The position numbers and the translations under genes are program-made. A stretch of DNA of 64,000 nucleotides. Source: Sedimenticola sp. Its GTDB lineage: Bacteria > Pseudomonadota > Gammaproteobacteria > Chromatiales > Chromatiaceae. Shown piece by piece: positions 44,395-57,665 of this stretch (within the stretch, counting starts at the first letter, position 1; each line of letters begins with the position of its first letter). Under the pieces are notes generated by a model, which saw only the letters and a program-made list of their open reading frames with translations, was not told where the DNA came from and did not search any database. The stretch covers positions 23,845-87,844 of the forward strand of contig PKUO01000104.1 in NCBI GenBank assembly GCA_002869585.1, written 5' to 3'.

Positions 44395-44763
44395 TCAGGC
44401 CTTGGCGCTCTCTTCTGCGATTTGGCTATGCACTTCAGCCATGTCCAGTTCACTGGCTTTTTGTACCAGGTCTCTGAACGCACCTTCCGGAAGCGCACCG
44501 GCCTGGCTGAAAATAATGACCTTTTCACGAAAGATCATCAACGTGGGAATTGATCGGATTTGAAAGTGCATGGCTATCTCTTGTTCGTCCTCTGTATTCA
44601 CTTTCGCAAATACGACATTGTCATGCTCTTCCGAAACCTTTTCATAGGTGGGCGCAAAAGACCTACAAGGTCCACACCACGGGGCCCAAAAATCAACAAT
44701 GACGAAATCATTGTTTGTAACCGTGTCCTCAAAATTATCTTTGGTAAGTTAAACGACAGCCAC
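44395..44763 (-). pseudogene. Thioredoxin-family protein with in-frame TAA at codon 5
   Basis: Reading from GTG 44763, which has AAGGGGA 6 bases upstream, the frame gives MAVV, then TAA (44749-44751), then LTKDNFED and a complete thioredoxin: VDFWAPWCGPCRSFAPTYEK with the CGPC active site, IRSIPTLMIFRE with the cis-proline, and an ending LDMAEVHSQIAEESAKA, 122 positions in all. Relatives of this subfamily start M-A-x-V-E-L-T-K-D-N-F, so the TAA occupies a glutamate position (GAA-to-TAA). No usable start lies between the TAA and CGPC, so without readthrough no active protein is made. Promoter, ribosome site and terminator look intact. Confidence 0.85.
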
Positions 44764-44841
44764 TGATGTCCCCTTTTGCACGTGTATGTAAAATAGACAT
44801 TAAATTATATCAGAAAGTTCTAATGGATGGCCAACCCGGAT

Positions 44842-44867
44842 AAAAAAACCGGGCAAAGCCCGGTTTT
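44842..44867. terminator. Terminator after adk
   Basis: AAAACCGGGC/GCCCGGTTTT stem with an AAA loop; the minus-strand side is followed by TTTTTT, 28 bases past the adk stop. Confidence 0.9.
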
Positions 44868-44895
44868 CAAGGGTATTCAATTCAGGTGGGATTCT

Positions 44896-45570
<675 letters not shown>

Positions 45571-45785
45571 TTATTCGGTAAGCATAATTTCTCGAGTCTG
45601 CCACACAACCCGGCTGATCACCACTCGAGTGTCTGAATAGCGGAATATAGTGACCTTATGTTGCGACCGCACAAAATGTTGGGCGACTTAATCAGTCAGA
45701 TACCCAATCCCCTGAATCCTCAGGCACTGTGAATCGGCCTCAGCCCAGGCACACGATAACGATGCCTGGGCTGCGCAGAGATGAA

Positions 45786-47687
45786 TCAGGATGCCAGATT
45801 CAGCATCAGCTTGTTGAGACGGTGTACAAAGGCAGCCGGGTCTTCGAGCTGTCCGCCCTCCGCCAGGGTCGCCTGATCAAACAGGATCTGAGCCATATCG
45901 GCAAACTGATCCTCATCCGGCTCCTGGTCCATCTTCTCGACCAGGGCATGGGTGGGATTGATCTCGAGAATCGACTTGACGTTGGGGGCCTCTTGTCCCA
46001 ACTGCTTGAGTACACGTTGGAGGTTGGCGCTCATGTCATAATCGCCCACCACCAGACAGGCCGGAGAATCGGTCAGGCGGTTACTGACACGCACATCCTC
46101 GACGCTATCGCCCAGGACGCCTTTGATTCGATCCAGCAAGCCCTTGTGCTCCTCGGCCACCTTCTCCAACTCCTCCTTGGCGGCTTTGTCATCCAGTTCG
46201 CCCAGATCAAGCTGACCCTTGGCGACCGATTGCAGGTGCTTGCCCTTGTAGTCGGTCATCTGTGATACCAACCACTCGTCCACACGATCGGTCAGGAGCA
46301 ATACCTCAACATCTTTCTTGTTGAAGATCTCCAGGTGCGGACTGCGTTTGGCCGCAGCATAGGTGTCGGCCGTGATGTAGTAGATTTTTTCCTGTTTCTC
46401 TTGCATCCGTTCGATATAGGTATCCAGGGAGACGGTCTGTTCCTTGCCTTCCGATTTAGTGGTGGCGAAGCGCAGCAGGCCCGCAATCTTCTCGCGATTT
46501 GCGAAGTCCTCGGCAGGACCCTCCTTCACCACCTTGCCGAATTCATCCCAGAATTTCTGATACTTTTCCGGCTCATCCTTGGCCATCTTCTCCAGCATGC
46601 CCAGCACGCGTTTGACGTTGGCATTTCTGATGCTGTCGATTTTCTTGTCGTGCTGAAGAATCTCGCGCGAGACATTCAACGGCAGATCATCCGAATCAAC
46701 CACGCCTTTGATGAAGCGCATGTAGTGCGGCATCAGCTTATCCGCCTCATCCATGATGAAAACCCTGCGGACGTAGAGCTTCACGCCGTGTTTCTGGTCA
46801 CGATCCCAGAGATCGAATGGGGCCCGCGCCGGAATATAGAGCAGCGAGGTGTATTCATTGGTGCCCTCAACCCGGGTGTGGACATGGGCCAGAGGGTCCT
46901 CGAAATCATGGGCAATATGCTTATAGAAGGCGCTGTGCTCTTCATCGCTGATATCGGACTTGTTGCGCATCCACAGCGCAACACCCTTGTTGACCTGCTC
47001 CCACTCCGGTGTATTCTTCTCTGCATCCTCACCGTAGAGCTCCTCGAGCATCTCGATCGGTATCGACAGGTGGTCAGAAAATTTGCTGATGATACTGCGC
47101 AGACGAAAGCCTTCCAGGAATTCATCCTCGCCTTCGCGCAGGTGCAGGGTGACATCGGTGCCACGCCCCGCTTTCTCCAGGGTCTCGATGGTGTACTCGC
47201 CTTCACCGGTAGACTCCCAACGGACGCCATGCTCAGCCCCCAAGCCGGCGCGCCGAGTGGTCAGGGTCACCTTGTCGGCTACAATGAAGGCGGAATAAAA
47301 TCCCACCCCGAACTGGCCGATCAGCTGGTTGTCCTGTGCATTCTCACCACTGAGCGACTCCAGGAACTTGCGGGTGCCGGAGCTGGCGATAGTGCCGATG
47401 GTGTCTGTCACCTCCTGGCGATTCATGCCGATGCCATTGTCAGAAATTGTGACGGTTCGACGCTCCTTGTCTACCGAGACCCTGATACGCAGATTCGGGT
47501 CCTCTTCGTAGAGCGCATCGTCAGTCAGCGCCTCGAAGCGCAGCTTTTCTGCGGCATCCGATGCGTTGGAGACCAACTCGCGCAGGAAAATCTCCTTATT
47601 ACTGTACAAGGAACGAATCACCAGGTTCAGCACCTGACTCACTTCCGCCTGAAATGACATGGTCTCCTTGTGGGTGTCTACCGTCAT
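45786..47687 (-). CDS. htpG: Chaperone HtpG (Hsp90)
   Basis: 633 aa. GHKL ATPase domain with [29 protein letters not shown] and [11 protein letters not shown], middle domain with [21 protein letters not shown] and [11 protein letters not shown], and the C-terminal dimerisation domain. ATG at 47687. Confidence 0.98.
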   Translation of the reverse strand: MTVDTHKETMSFQAEVSQVLNLVIRSLYSNKEIFLRELVSNASDAAEKLRFEALTDDALYEEDPNLRIRVSVDKERRTVTISDNGIGMNRQEVTDTIGTIASSGTRKFLESLSGENAQDNQLIGQFGVGFYSAFIVADKVTLTTRRAGLGAEHGVRWESTGEGEYTIETLEKAGRGTDVTLHLREGEDEFLEGFRLRSIISKFSDHLSIPIEMLEELYGEDAEKNTPEWEQVNKGVALWMRNKSDISDEEHSAFYKHIAHDFEDPLAHVHTRVEGTNEYTSLLYIPARAPFDLWDRDQKHGVKLYVRRVFIMDEADKLMPHYMRFIKGVVDSDDLPLNVSREILQHDKKIDSIRNANVKRVLGMLEKMAKDEPEKYQKFWDEFGKVVKEGPAEDFANREKIAGLLRFATTKSEGKEQTVSLDTYIERMQEKQEKIYYITADTYAAAKRSPHLEIFNKKDVEVLLLTDRVDEWLVSQMTDYKGKHLQSVAKGQLDLGELDDKAAKEELEKVAEEHKGLLDRIKGVLGDSVEDVRVSNRLTDSPACLVVGDYDMSANLQRVLKQLGQEAPNVKSILEINPTHALVEKMDQEPDEDQFADMAQILFDQATLAEGGQLEDPAAFVHRLNKLMLNLAS

Positions 47688-47869
47688 AACTCTCTAAGCC
47701 TCCGCAATACTCGGTCGATTAAAATATGGATCATTAGTTAATCCGAAACGGATCATAAAAATTAAAGATCACACAAAACTGGGGGTTAATTGTAGAATTT
47801 CAAGAGTCCGCACCCTCGCATCTCGCCAAGGGCTATGATTGAATAGCAGTCACAGTTCAACTCTCATAA

Positions 47870-49516
<1,647 letters not shown>

Positions 49517-49753
49517 GATGACTGGGGGGTGAAACATCCCCCCAATTACCTGCAGAGAGGCATTTTCCTCTCATGAATCAGCTTTTCTTACCGTTTCCAT
49601 AAAAAAACCTTCTTTTTGCATTGCAATATGAGGTAATTTCCGTACACTTTCCGCACATTGAACAAGGACGCCCATTTTTCGATCCGAGCAGCGTCGTTAA
49701 CTTTCAGATAAACCTGGAACAAGACCCGTCCCTACAGCTGGATTCCAAACGCC

Positions 49754-50353
49754 ATGCTCAAGCGCCTGATCTTAACTCTGACTGTCGTTCTCGGAATCTA
49801 CTTCACCCTAGCCAATCGCCCGATCGAGCATGCGCCTGGCATTCTGGTTGCTGAACAACCCAGTCAGACAATTGAAGAGCTGGCCACCCCTTTCAAGCAC
49901 AAGACCTTTCACATCACCCCGCTGGCCAACTTCAGCATCAAGGCACGGGTGCTGAGCACAGAGCGCTACCGTCTGGGTAAGGAGGCCGTGCTTTCACCCA
50001 TAGATCTGGCCTTGGGCTGGGGCACCATGTCCGACACTGCCACCCTGGATCAGCTATCCATAAGCCAGGGTTCAAGATTCTATTTCTGGTCGGCCGAGCA
50101 GCTTTCCATGCCCGCAGCCATCATCACCCAGCACTCTGCAAATATGCACATGGTCCCGGCAGATGCCTATATCAAAAGCCGCCTGCTGGACCTTCGCATC
50201 GGAGACATCGTCTCCATTGACGGCTACCTGATCCGCGCGGAGAGCGCGGACGGCTGGCACTGGCAAAGCTCCCTGACGCGGAACGACAGTGGTAACGGGG
50301 CTTGTGAACTGGTTTGGGTCAAGGATCTCACCATCCTCACCTCCACAACCTGA
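49754..50353 (+). CDS. Conserved membrane-anchored/exported protein, function unknown
   Basis: 199 aa, not assigned to a named family. An N-terminal hydrophobic helix (LILTLTVVLGIYFTLAN) anchors or exports it. The rest is a soluble domain with the segments TPLANFSIKARVLSTERY, LSPIDLALGWGTMSD, QHSANMHMVPAD and LRIGDIVSIDGYLI. It lies between phosphoglucomutase and PEP synthase and ends 33 bases before ppsA, so the two could share a transcript. Confidence 0.8.
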   Translation: MLKRLILTLTVVLGIYFTLANRPIEHAPGILVAEQPSQTIEELATPFKHKTFHITPLANFSIKARVLSTERYRLGKEAVLSPIDLALGWGTMSDTATLDQLSISQGSRFYFWSAEQLSMPAAIITQHSANMHMVPADAYIKSRLLDLRIGDIVSIDGYLIRAESADGWHWQSSLTRNDSGNGACELVWVKDLTILTSTT

Positions 50354-50386
50354 TCAATAACACCGTAGTGAACATTGAGGAAAATC

Positions 50387-52750
50387 ATGAATAACTATGT
50401 CCAATGGCTGAGCGAACTGGGGATGGACGACGTCGAAAAAGTCGGCGGTAAGAATGCATCCCTGGGTGAAATGATCCAGAACCTGACCAATCTCGGAGTT
50501 CAGGTCCCTGGCGGCTTCGCCACCACTGCTTACGCCTACCGTGAATTTCTCGCCACGGATGGTCTGGCCGACCGCATCAACGCTGCGCTGGCGGAATTGG
50601 ACGTGGACAACATCGCCGCATTGACTGAGACCGGGGCCAATATCCGCAACTGGATCATGCAGACCCGCTTTCAGCCAGCCCTGGATCAGGCAATTGATGA
50701 GGCCTATGCGAAGCTGGAAAAGGAGTACAGCAGCGAGGTCTCCTGGGCGGTGCGCTCCTCGGCGACTGCCGAGGATCTCCCCGATGCCTCGTTTGCCGGC
50801 CAGCAGGAGACCTTCCTCAACGTCTCCGGGCTCGACAGCATCAAAAAGGCGATCCATGAGGTGTTTGCCTCGCTGTTCAATGACCGCGCCATCGCCTACC
50901 GGGTGCACCAGGGCTTTGATCACAGCCTGGTCGCGCTCTCCGCCGGTATCCAGAAGATGATCCGCTCTGACATCGGTGCCTCGGGGGTGATGTTCACCCT
51001 GGACACTGAGTCCGGTTTTCGCGACGCGGTATTCATCACCGCCAGCTACGGTCTTGGCGAGATGGTGGTTCAGGGCGCGGTAAACCCGGACGAGTTCTAT
51101 GTCCACAAACCCACCCTGGAAGCAGGCCGCCCGGCCGTATTGCGCCGCAACGTTGGTGGCAAGGCGATCAAGATGATCTACAACCCCGGCGGCGACAGCC
51201 CGGTGAAGATTGTCGATGTGGACGAACCAGAACGCCATATATTCTCCATCACCGATGCCGAGGCCGAAGAGCTGGCGCGCCAGGCGGTTACCATCGAAAA
51301 GCATTATCAGCGTCCGATGGATATCGAATGGGCGCGCGATGGCCTGGACGGCCGTCTCTACGTGGTTCAGGCCCGCCCTGAAACCGTGCAGAGCCGCACC
51401 GGCAATGTCATCGAACGCTATCACCTGAAACAGAAAGGCAAGGTCATCTGTGAGGGCCGTTCCATTGGCGGGCGCATTGGTGCCGGTACCGCCAAGATCA
51501 TCACCAGCCTGAACGACATGGACAAGATCAAGCCAGGCGATGTCCTGGTCACCGACATGACCGACCCGGACTGGGAGCCGATCATGAAGCGCGCCGCCGC
51601 CATCGTCACCAACCGTGGCGGACGTACCTGCCACGCCGCAATCATTGCCCGGGAACTGGGCGTTCCCGCGGTGGTCGGCTGTAATAACGCCACCAAATCC
51701 ATCCAGGACGGACAGGATGTGACGGTCTCCTGCGCCGAGGGCGATACCGGTTTTATCTACGACGGCCAACTCGATTTCGAATACAAGACCATCGAACTGG
51801 ACGCCATGCCGGAGATCCCGACCAAGATCATGATGAACGTCGGCAACCCGGATCGCGCCTTCGATTTCGCTAGCACACCAAATGCCGGTATCGGCCTGGC
51901 TCGGCTGGAGTTCGTCATCAACAACATGATCGGCATTCATCCGCGAGCGCTACTGGAATTCGACAGCCTGCCAGATGACCTGAAAGCCCAGATCGGTCCG
52001 ATGATCGCCGCCTATGCGAGTCCCAAGGAGTTCTATATCTCGAAAATCGTCGAGGGGGTCTCGACCCTTGCGGCAGCCTTCCCCGGCCCAGTCATCGTGC
52101 GCATGTCCGATTTCAAATCAAATGAATATGCCAATCTGATCGCCGGTACGCTGTATGAGCCCGAGGAAGAGAACCCGATGATCGGCTTCCGTGGGGCCTC
52201 ACGTTATGTCTCAGAGAGTTTCCGCAGTTGCTGGGAGATGGAGTGCGAGGCACTAAAGCGGGTACGCAATGACATGGGCTTTAAAAACGTCGAGATCATG
52301 ATCCCCTTCGTCAGAACCCTGGAAGAGGCCAAGGCGGTCGTCGATGCGCTGGCGGAAAATGGCCTGCAACGCGGCAAGGATGACCTGCGTCTGATCATGA
52401 TGTGCGAACTGCCCTCCAATGCGGTGCTGGCCGAAGAGTTTCTGGAATATTTCGACGGTTTCTCCATCGGATCCAACGACATGACCCAGCTCACCCTGGG
52501 CCTGGACCGCGATTCAAGCCTGATCGCCAAGAGCTTCGATGAACGCAATCCGGCGGTGAAAAAGATGCTGAGCATGGCCATCAACGCCTGCAAGGCAAAA
52601 GGCAAGTATGTCGGCATCTGCGGCCAGGGTCCCTCGGACCACCCCGACCTGGCCAAGTGGCTGCTGGAACAGGGTATCAGCAGCGTCTCGCTCAACCCTG
52701 ATACGGTGATCGACACCTGGCTGTTCATGGCCGACCAGAAACAGCTCTGA
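50387..52750 (+). CDS. ppsA: Phosphoenolpyruvate synthase
   Basis: Converts pyruvate and ATP to PEP for gluconeogenesis; 787 aa. N-terminal ATP-grasp domain ([31 protein letters not shown]), swivelling domain with the phosphohistidine in [20 protein letters not shown], and the C-terminal PEP domain with [22 protein letters not shown] at 50387 has TGAGGA close upstream. An SCCGGG-type hairpin (52774-52799) follows the stop without a T run. Confidence 0.97.
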   Translation: MNNYVQWLSELGMDDVEKVGGKNASLGEMIQNLTNLGVQVPGGFATTAYAYREFLATDGLADRINAALAELDVDNIAALTETGANIRNWIMQTRFQPALDQAIDEAYAKLEKEYSSEVSWAVRSSATAEDLPDASFAGQQETFLNVSGLDSIKKAIHEVFASLFNDRAIAYRVHQGFDHSLVALSAGIQKMIRSDIGASGVMFTLDTESGFRDAVFITASYGLGEMVVQGAVNPDEFYVHKPTLEAGRPAVLRRNVGGKAIKMIYNPGGDSPVKIVDVDEPERHIFSITDAEAEELARQAVTIEKHYQRPMDIEWARDGLDGRLYVVQARPETVQSRTGNVIERYHLKQKGKVICEGRSIGGRIGAGTAKIITSLNDMDKIKPGDVLVTDMTDPDWEPIMKRAAAIVTNRGGRTCHAAIIARELGVPAVVGCNNATKSIQDGQDVTVSCAEGDTGFIYDGQLDFEYKTIELDAMPEIPTKIMMNVGNPDRAFDFASTPNAGIGLARLEFVINNMIGIHPRALLEFDSLPDDLKAQIGPMIAAYASPKEFYISKIVEGVSTLAAAFPGPVIVRMSDFKSNEYANLIAGTLYEPEEENPMIGFRGASRYVSESFRSCWEMECEALKRVRNDMGFKNVEIMIPFVRTLEEAKAVVDALAENGLQRGKDDLRLIMMCELPSNAVLAEEFLEYFDGFSIGSNDMTQLTLGLDRDSSLIAKSFDERNPAVKKMLSMAINACKAKGKYVGICGQGPSDHPDLAKWLLEQGISSVSLNPDTVIDTWLFMADQKQL

Positions 52751-52921
52751 TCCATCGCCATTGAGCCAACAACTCAGCCGGGCCCCAGCGCCCGGCTGAA
52801 CCGCTTAAGCCTCAAGAAAACCTTAGCCACGCCGCTAAGCAAAATAGCGGTTGTTTGGATACGGGCAAACATCTAGGATCACAAGATTGTCCCATGGACA
52901 TCCGTTTTTCCGGCTAACAGA

Positions 52922-54394
52922 TTGAAAAAAGGATATTGGACTTCGGTGTGGAATAACAAGCTGCGCTTCGTTGCGACCCTCTCTGCTCTGCTGATTACGG
53001 GTTTCCTGATTACCAGCCTGGTCAGCTACTATGTCGCCAACAAGTCCCTGTCCGACGAGATCAATCAAAACACCCTGCCGCTGACCAGCGACAACATCTA
53101 CTCGGAAATTCAGCGGGACCTGCTGCGTCCGATTTTCATCTCGTCGCTGATGGCCAATGATACCTTTGTCCGGGACTGGACCCTTGCGGGTGAGGAAGAT
53201 CCGGATAAAATCATCCGCTACCTGAAAGAGATCCAGAAACGCTACAGCACCATTACCGCCTTTTTTGTTTCCGACAGAACGCGTAACTATTACCACTCGA
53301 CAGGCATTCTCAAGCAGGTGCAGGAGAGCGATCCGGCTGATCAGTGGTATTACCGGGTGCGTGGTCTGAAAACACCCTACGAGGTGAACTTCGACCGGGA
53401 TACCGCAGACCGCAACAAGCTGATTGTGTTCATCAACTACCGGGTGTTCGACTTCGATGGAAACTATATCGGAGCCACAGGGGTTGGCCTCGGGGCAGAG
53501 GATGTAAAACAGCTGATCGAGGTTTACCAGAAGCGTTATGGCAGACGCATCTTCTTCATCAATCGCGAGGGTGAGGTCAGCCTGCATGGCAGTGCCTTCC
53601 AGGGACCAACCAATCTTCATGAACGTTCCGGTCTTGCCGCCCATGCAACCCGGATTCTCACCTCCCCCAGTGTCACGCTCAGCTACGAGCAGAATTGTGA
53701 TACCGTCCATCTAAACAGCCGTCTGGTGCCGGAGTTCGACTGGTATCTACTGGTCGAGCAGACCGAAAGCGCCGCCGAATCACGCATCCTCAATACCCTG
53801 ATCATCAATTTGTTGATCTGCGCCGGCATCACCGGCCTGGTGCTGGTTCTCGCCAACCTCACCATCGGCGGCTATCAAAAGCGTCTTGAACACATGGCCA
53901 CCATCGACAAGCTGACTGGCGCAACCAACCGGCAGGCATTCGAGGTGATATTCGACTACATGGCCAAATCGGCCAAACGCCGAACGAGCAACACTGCCGC
54001 AATCCTCATCGACATTGATCTGTTCAAGCAGGTGAATGACACCTACGGCCATCTGGCGGGTGATGCGGTACTGCAAGAGGTGGCGAACCGCATTCGTCAG
54101 CAAATCCGGGAAACCGACGCGTTGTGCCGCTGGGGTGGCGAAGAGTTCTTTCTGCTGCTGGCCGACTGCGATCTGCAACAGGCGACACAGATTGCCGAAA
54201 ATATCCGCCAGGCTATGAAAAGCCGCCTGATCCACTACCAGCGCAACGAGATCAACATCACCGTCAGCCAGGGTGTGGCTGAGCTGTTGCCTGACGAGGA
54301 ACTGCTGCACTTCTTCGGTCGGGTGGATGAAGCCATGTATCAGGCCAAGGCCGCCGGTCGCGACCGGGTAACCCCTGCGGTTCAGACAGACTAA
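52922..54394 (+). CDS. Membrane diguanylate cyclase with Cache sensor
   Basis: 490 aa. Helix at about residues 17-40, an extracytoplasmic Cache-like domain (about 45-285, e.g. ITAFFVSDRTRNYYHSTG and GNYIGATGVGLGAEDV), a second helix at about 293-315, and a GGDEF domain with catalytic GGEEF and an inhibitory RxxD site (RETD) five residues before it. It should make c-di-GMP in response to a periplasmic signal. TTG start at 52922; GTG at 52946 behind AAGGAT is an alternative. Confidence 0.92.
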   Translation: MKKGYWTSVWNNKLRFVATLSALLITGFLITSLVSYYVANKSLSDEINQNTLPLTSDNIYSEIQRDLLRPIFISSLMANDTFVRDWTLAGEEDPDKIIRYLKEIQKRYSTITAFFVSDRTRNYYHSTGILKQVQESDPADQWYYRVRGLKTPYEVNFDRDTADRNKLIVFINYRVFDFDGNYIGATGVGLGAEDVKQLIEVYQKRYGRRIFFINREGEVSLHGSAFQGPTNLHERSGLAAHATRILTSPSVTLSYEQNCDTVHLNSRLVPEFDWYLLVEQTESAAESRILNTLIINLLICAGITGLVLVLANLTIGGYQKRLEHMATIDKLTGATNRQAFEVIFDYMAKSAKRRTSNTAAILIDIDLFKQVNDTYGHLAGDAVLQEVANRIRQQIRETDALCRWGGEEFFLLLADCDLQQATQIAENIRQAMKSRLIHYQRNEINITVSQGVAELLPDEELLHFFGRVDEAMYQAKAAGRDRVTPAVQTD

Positions 54395-54559
54395 CCCGCC
54401 AGATCCCCCAACCACCTGCCGCTATCAAGCATTCTCAGGGCTTTTTGGTGTTACCGGTACCACTCGCGCCGAGAAGGTGATATGTTCATCTTCACAAGCA
54501 GGTTATTTTTATATATCAATAACTTATAAGCCTATAAACAGATCCGTGAGGTACCGATC

Positions 54560-55726
54560 ATGCAGTCCGGCCCAAGAGAGATAGTCACGCCGTTTCGCCC
54601 TATTCCCCTGGATGTCCCGGAAGGCATGATGCCCAACGAGTTTTTCAACAGCACGGAAAACCTCAATGACCTGGTGCACAACAACGGTCTACTGACCAAT
54701 CCCGAGAACCTGCTGCTCTATCGCAAGGCCCTGGGTCACAGCAACGAGTTCGACACCTCGATCATTTACAACACCTCGAAGGTGATCCTCAACCCCCTGG
54801 GACGCCCGGTCAGACGCACCCAGGTACCGGAAAACGTCAGGCATGTCTGGAACCGTATGAACCAGATCATCATCGACTACATGCTGGAGCTCTACCCGGA
54901 CCCGGAACAGGCGTTGGTGCTGGCCGGTGAGGCAAGTCTGGATGCCACCTGGCCGCTCACTTCGCCCGGCGTTCCCAGTATCCGCATGCTGCATAACCAC
55001 TTTATCGTCTTCCGAATGGATGAGCTGCGTAATGCAAAACTGGCTGATCTGGATAACCCGAACCTGACCGACGGGGGGCAACACAGCCTGTTCCAGGCCT
55101 ACATGCGCGATGTCTACCGGGAGTTCTTCGACAAGGCGCTGGATTTGGAAATCCTCATGCCCTCCCACAGCCCCCATTCACAACTGAAGCTGACCGGCTA
55201 CCCCCAGGGACTCCCCTGCTGGGAGATCCAGGGGGGCGTTGAGGCACTGAAGGATACCCGGTTCTGGAAGGAGTACGATCTGATTCTGATGGGCTTTATC
55301 GATTTCTACCGAACCTTCTTCTCCCAGGTATCCAGTCGCAACGCACCGATCCTGCCGAACGCCCATTTTCCGGAACAGGTGGAATCGGTGCTGCTGTTCA
55401 ACAACGACTTCCTGAAAACCGCGAAAAAAGTGCGCGACCAATGTATCAGGGAGCCCGCCTACGCCAATGCCATTCGCTGGCAACCGGCCTTCAAGCAACT
55501 GATCTACCGCAACGATGCGGGCAAACTGATCGTCACCATCAGCCAGAACTCGATCGGCAACGCAATCACCGAACTGCTCGGGGTGGTGGTCAACCGCAGG
55601 CCGGATGCCGAGGCCTATGAACAGGCAGAACCCAAATTGATCGAGCGCCTGCTGGAAGTGCGCAGACGTCTGATCGAGGCGGATCTGGGTGATGGCATCG
55701 CCACCGAACACTGGCCAGCGGGATAA
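54560..55726 (+). CDS. Conserved protein of unknown function, 388 aa
   Basis: Not recognised. A full-length, soluble-looking protein without signal peptide or membrane helix. Notable segments: a His-rich MLHNHFIVFRMDEL (about residue 150), MPSHSPHSQLKLTGYPQGLPCWEIQGG (about 205-231), RFWKEYDLILMGFIDFYRTFF, and VTISQNSIGNAITELLGV. Clear codon usage and a GTGAGG-type ribosome site before ATG 54560 support a real gene. Surrounded by a diguanylate cyclase and a small exported protein; no functional link is evident. Confidence 0.82.
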   Translation: MQSGPREIVTPFRPIPLDVPEGMMPNEFFNSTENLNDLVHNNGLLTNPENLLLYRKALGHSNEFDTSIIYNTSKVILNPLGRPVRRTQVPENVRHVWNRMNQIIIDYMLELYPDPEQALVLAGEASLDATWPLTSPGVPSIRMLHNHFIVFRMDELRNAKLADLDNPNLTDGGQHSLFQAYMRDVYREFFDKALDLEILMPSHSPHSQLKLTGYPQGLPCWEIQGGVEALKDTRFWKEYDLILMGFIDFYRTFFSQVSSRNAPILPNAHFPEQVESVLLFNNDFLKTAKKVRDQCIREPAYANAIRWQPAFKQLIYRNDAGKLIVTISQNSIGNAITELLGVVVNRRPDAEAYEQAEPKLIERLLEVRRRLIEADLGDGIATEHWPAG

Positions 55727-55778
55727 AGCGACGGCATAATCGGGGTCGATAAGGCCTGCCAACTCTATGGATGACGCC

Positions 55779-56033
55779 ATGCCGACCAGACATTTTATTC
55801 TGATCCTGTTGATGATCGCCGCCACGCCCGCGCAGGCGTTCTTCTGCTTCAATTTCGGCTTCGGCAGCGGCAATCGGGGGGGAGCCGAGTTCAGCAGACG
55901 TCCACCACCGCCCTACTGGTCCCCCGCTTATGCCCAGCCCTACCCCGGCTATCCGACAAACCTGCCGCCAGGATACTTCCCGCCCTCGCTCTATATCCCA
56001 CCCCCCATCACCCAACCGACAGCAAGCGAATAA
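55779..56033 (+). CDS. Small secreted aromatic/proline-rich protein
   Basis: About 84 aa. Signal peptide (HFILILLMIAATPAQA) is followed by a mature part that begins FFCFNFGFGSGNRGG and continues with Pro/Tyr-rich sequence (PPPPYWSPAYAQPYPGYP). The aromatic, Gly and Pro content and the start after AQA resemble the globule-type protein at 17.4 kb in miniature, but it contains a cysteine and few repeats. Start at 55779 (MPTRH) preferred; an ATG four codons upstream is possible. Confidence 0.7.
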   Translation: MPTRHFILILLMIAATPAQAFFCFNFGFGSGNRGGAEFSRRPPPPYWSPAYAQPYPGYPTNLPPGYFPPSLYIPPPITQPTASE

Positions 56034-56142
56034 CCCGATCATCTATGGGCTGAGAAATCCGGCCCCAGGGTTTACAATGGCGCATCACAGATAATTTTTT
56101 TGCAGGGCGATCTGACCCTGCCGAACTGCTTGGGAGTATCAC

Positions 56143-57552
56143 GTGGAAGAAAAACAAGTTGATGTCGCCATTATCGGCTCCGGCAGCGCCGGCCTCTATG
56201 CGCTGGGCAAGGTCAAACCCTCGGGTAAAAGTTTCGTGCTGATCAATGGTGGCGAACCCGGCACGACCTGCGCGCGGGTGGGCTGCATGCCGTCCAAGGC
56301 GTTGATCCAGGCCGCCGAAGATTTCCACCGTAAACACATCCTGGGGCGATATGGCGTGGAGGGTCACAAAGAGTTGACCCTGGATGTCGAAGAGACCATG
56401 GAGCATGTACGCGACCTGCGTGACAACTTCGTCGACCGGGTGCTCTCCAACAGCACAGACAACATGAGTGACGAGGTGTTTGTCGAGGGCTATGCGAGAT
56501 TTGTCGATCCACACACCCTGGAGGTGGACGGCAAACGTTTTCGGGCAGAGAAGATCATTATCGCCACCGGCTCGCGCCCGGTAGTGCCAGGGCCCTGGAA
56601 GGCCTTCGGTGACCGGATCATCACCACCGACGATGTGTTTGAACTGGAGATACTTCCAGAATCGATCGCGGTAATCGGCCTGGGCGTGATCGGTCTCGAG
56701 ATCGGCCAGTCAATGGCGCGCCTTGGCACCGATGTAACCGGCTTCGACATGCTGGACACCATAGGTGGTCTCGATGATCCGGAAGTGGCCCAACTGGCGA
56801 TACAGACACTCGGCAAGGAGTTTCCGATCCACCTGGGACAGGCTGCGGAAATCACCGAGGAAGGTGACAAGCTGCGGGTGACCGCCGGTGAACACTCGGT
56901 GCTGGTCGACAAGGTTCTTGCCAGTCTCGGTCGCAGGCCAAACCTGGATAATCTCGCGATAGAGAATGCCGGCATCCCGATGGACGAGCGCGGCATTCCC
57001 CTCTACAACCGCAACACCATGCAGATTGGCGACAGCCACATCTTCATCGCCGGGGATGTGGATGGCGAACGCCAGTTGCTGCACGAGGCCGGGGATGAAG
57101 GCAGGATCGCCGGACACAACGCCACCAGTGACAGCATCGACGCCTTCAAGCGTAAGACGCCTCTGGCGATCAACTTCTGCGATCCCAACATCTGTCATGT
57201 CGGCAGCCGCTGGTCGGAACTGGACCCCGAAACAACCGCCGTGGGTGAGATCAAGTTCAACCCGGTGGGCCGCGCCATGATCATGGGCAAGAACACCGGC
57301 ATTCTGCGCGTCTACGCAGACAAGCAGAGCGGCCGGCTGCTGGGCTCTGAGATGTTCTGTACCAAGGGTGAGAACCTGGCCCACCTGCTCGCCTGGTGTA
57401 TTCAGCAGGAACTGACCGTCGGACAACTGTTGCAGATGCCGTTCTATCACCCGGTTATCGAAGAGGCGTTGCAGGCGGCCCTGTATGACCTCTATCACAA
57501 GGTCGAGGCGAAAAACCAGACGCCGATTACCGAGCTGATACCCCTAAACTGA
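56143..57552 (+). CDS. Dihydrolipoyl dehydrogenase family flavoprotein
   Basis: 469 aa. FAD motif VAIIGSGSAGLYAL, redox disulfide in TTCARVGCMPSK (C43, C48), NAD motif IAVIGLGVIGLEIG, FAD-binding FIAGDVDGE and a C-terminal catalytic H-x4-E (FYHPVIEEA). Stands alone rather than in a pyruvate or 2-oxoglutarate dehydrogenase operon, so its lipoyl partner is unclear; in sulfur oxidisers lipoate-dependent sulfur oxidation is one possible context. GTG start at 56143. Confidence 0.92.
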   Translation: MEEKQVDVAIIGSGSAGLYALGKVKPSGKSFVLINGGEPGTTCARVGCMPSKALIQAAEDFHRKHILGRYGVEGHKELTLDVEETMEHVRDLRDNFVDRVLSNSTDNMSDEVFVEGYARFVDPHTLEVDGKRFRAEKIIIATGSRPVVPGPWKAFGDRIITTDDVFELEILPESIAVIGLGVIGLEIGQSMARLGTDVTGFDMLDTIGGLDDPEVAQLAIQTLGKEFPIHLGQAAEITEEGDKLRVTAGEHSVLVDKVLASLGRRPNLDNLAIENAGIPMDERGIPLYNRNTMQIGDSHIFIAGDVDGERQLLHEAGDEGRIAGHNATSDSIDAFKRKTPLAINFCDPNICHVGSRWSELDPETTAVGEIKFNPVGRAMIMGKNTGILRVYADKQSGRLLGSEMFCTKGENLAHLLAWCIQQELTVGQLLQMPFYHPVIEEALQAALYDLYHKVEAKNQTPITELIPLN

Positions 57553-57589
57553 CAGCGCCCTAGCTACAGGTTTTTCATCTCTGAACATC

Positions 57590-57623
57590 AGCCAGATCCG
57601 TGCACTGCGGATCTGGCTTTTAA
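57590..57623 (+). terminator. Rho-independent terminator of the dihydrolipoyl dehydrogenase gene
   Basis: AGCCAGATCCG/CGGATCTGGCT 11-bp stem with a 7-base loop, followed by TTTTAA. Confidence 0.85.
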
Positions 57624-57665
57624 ACCACCTGAGAGATTCAGCCAGGAAAAGCCATAGAACCCTGC

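Noticed and set aside
45590..45730. Possible small gene between htpG and adk
   Set aside because: No open frame with a ribosome site or recognisable sequence in either strand.
45741..45773. Terminator call for the CAGCCCAGGCA/TGCCTGGGCTG hairpin after htpG
   Set aside because: The 11-bp stem is real, but no T run follows on the minus strand, so I do not list it as a Rho-independent terminator.
46335..47657. 440-codon plus-strand open frame antisense to htpG
   Set aside because: HtpG is complete on the minus strand with all Hsp90 motifs; the antisense frame shows no family features.
50354..51940. 528-codon minus-strand open frame antisense to ppsA
   Set aside because: PEP synthase motifs on the plus strand explain the region; the antisense frame reflects high-GC codon bias.
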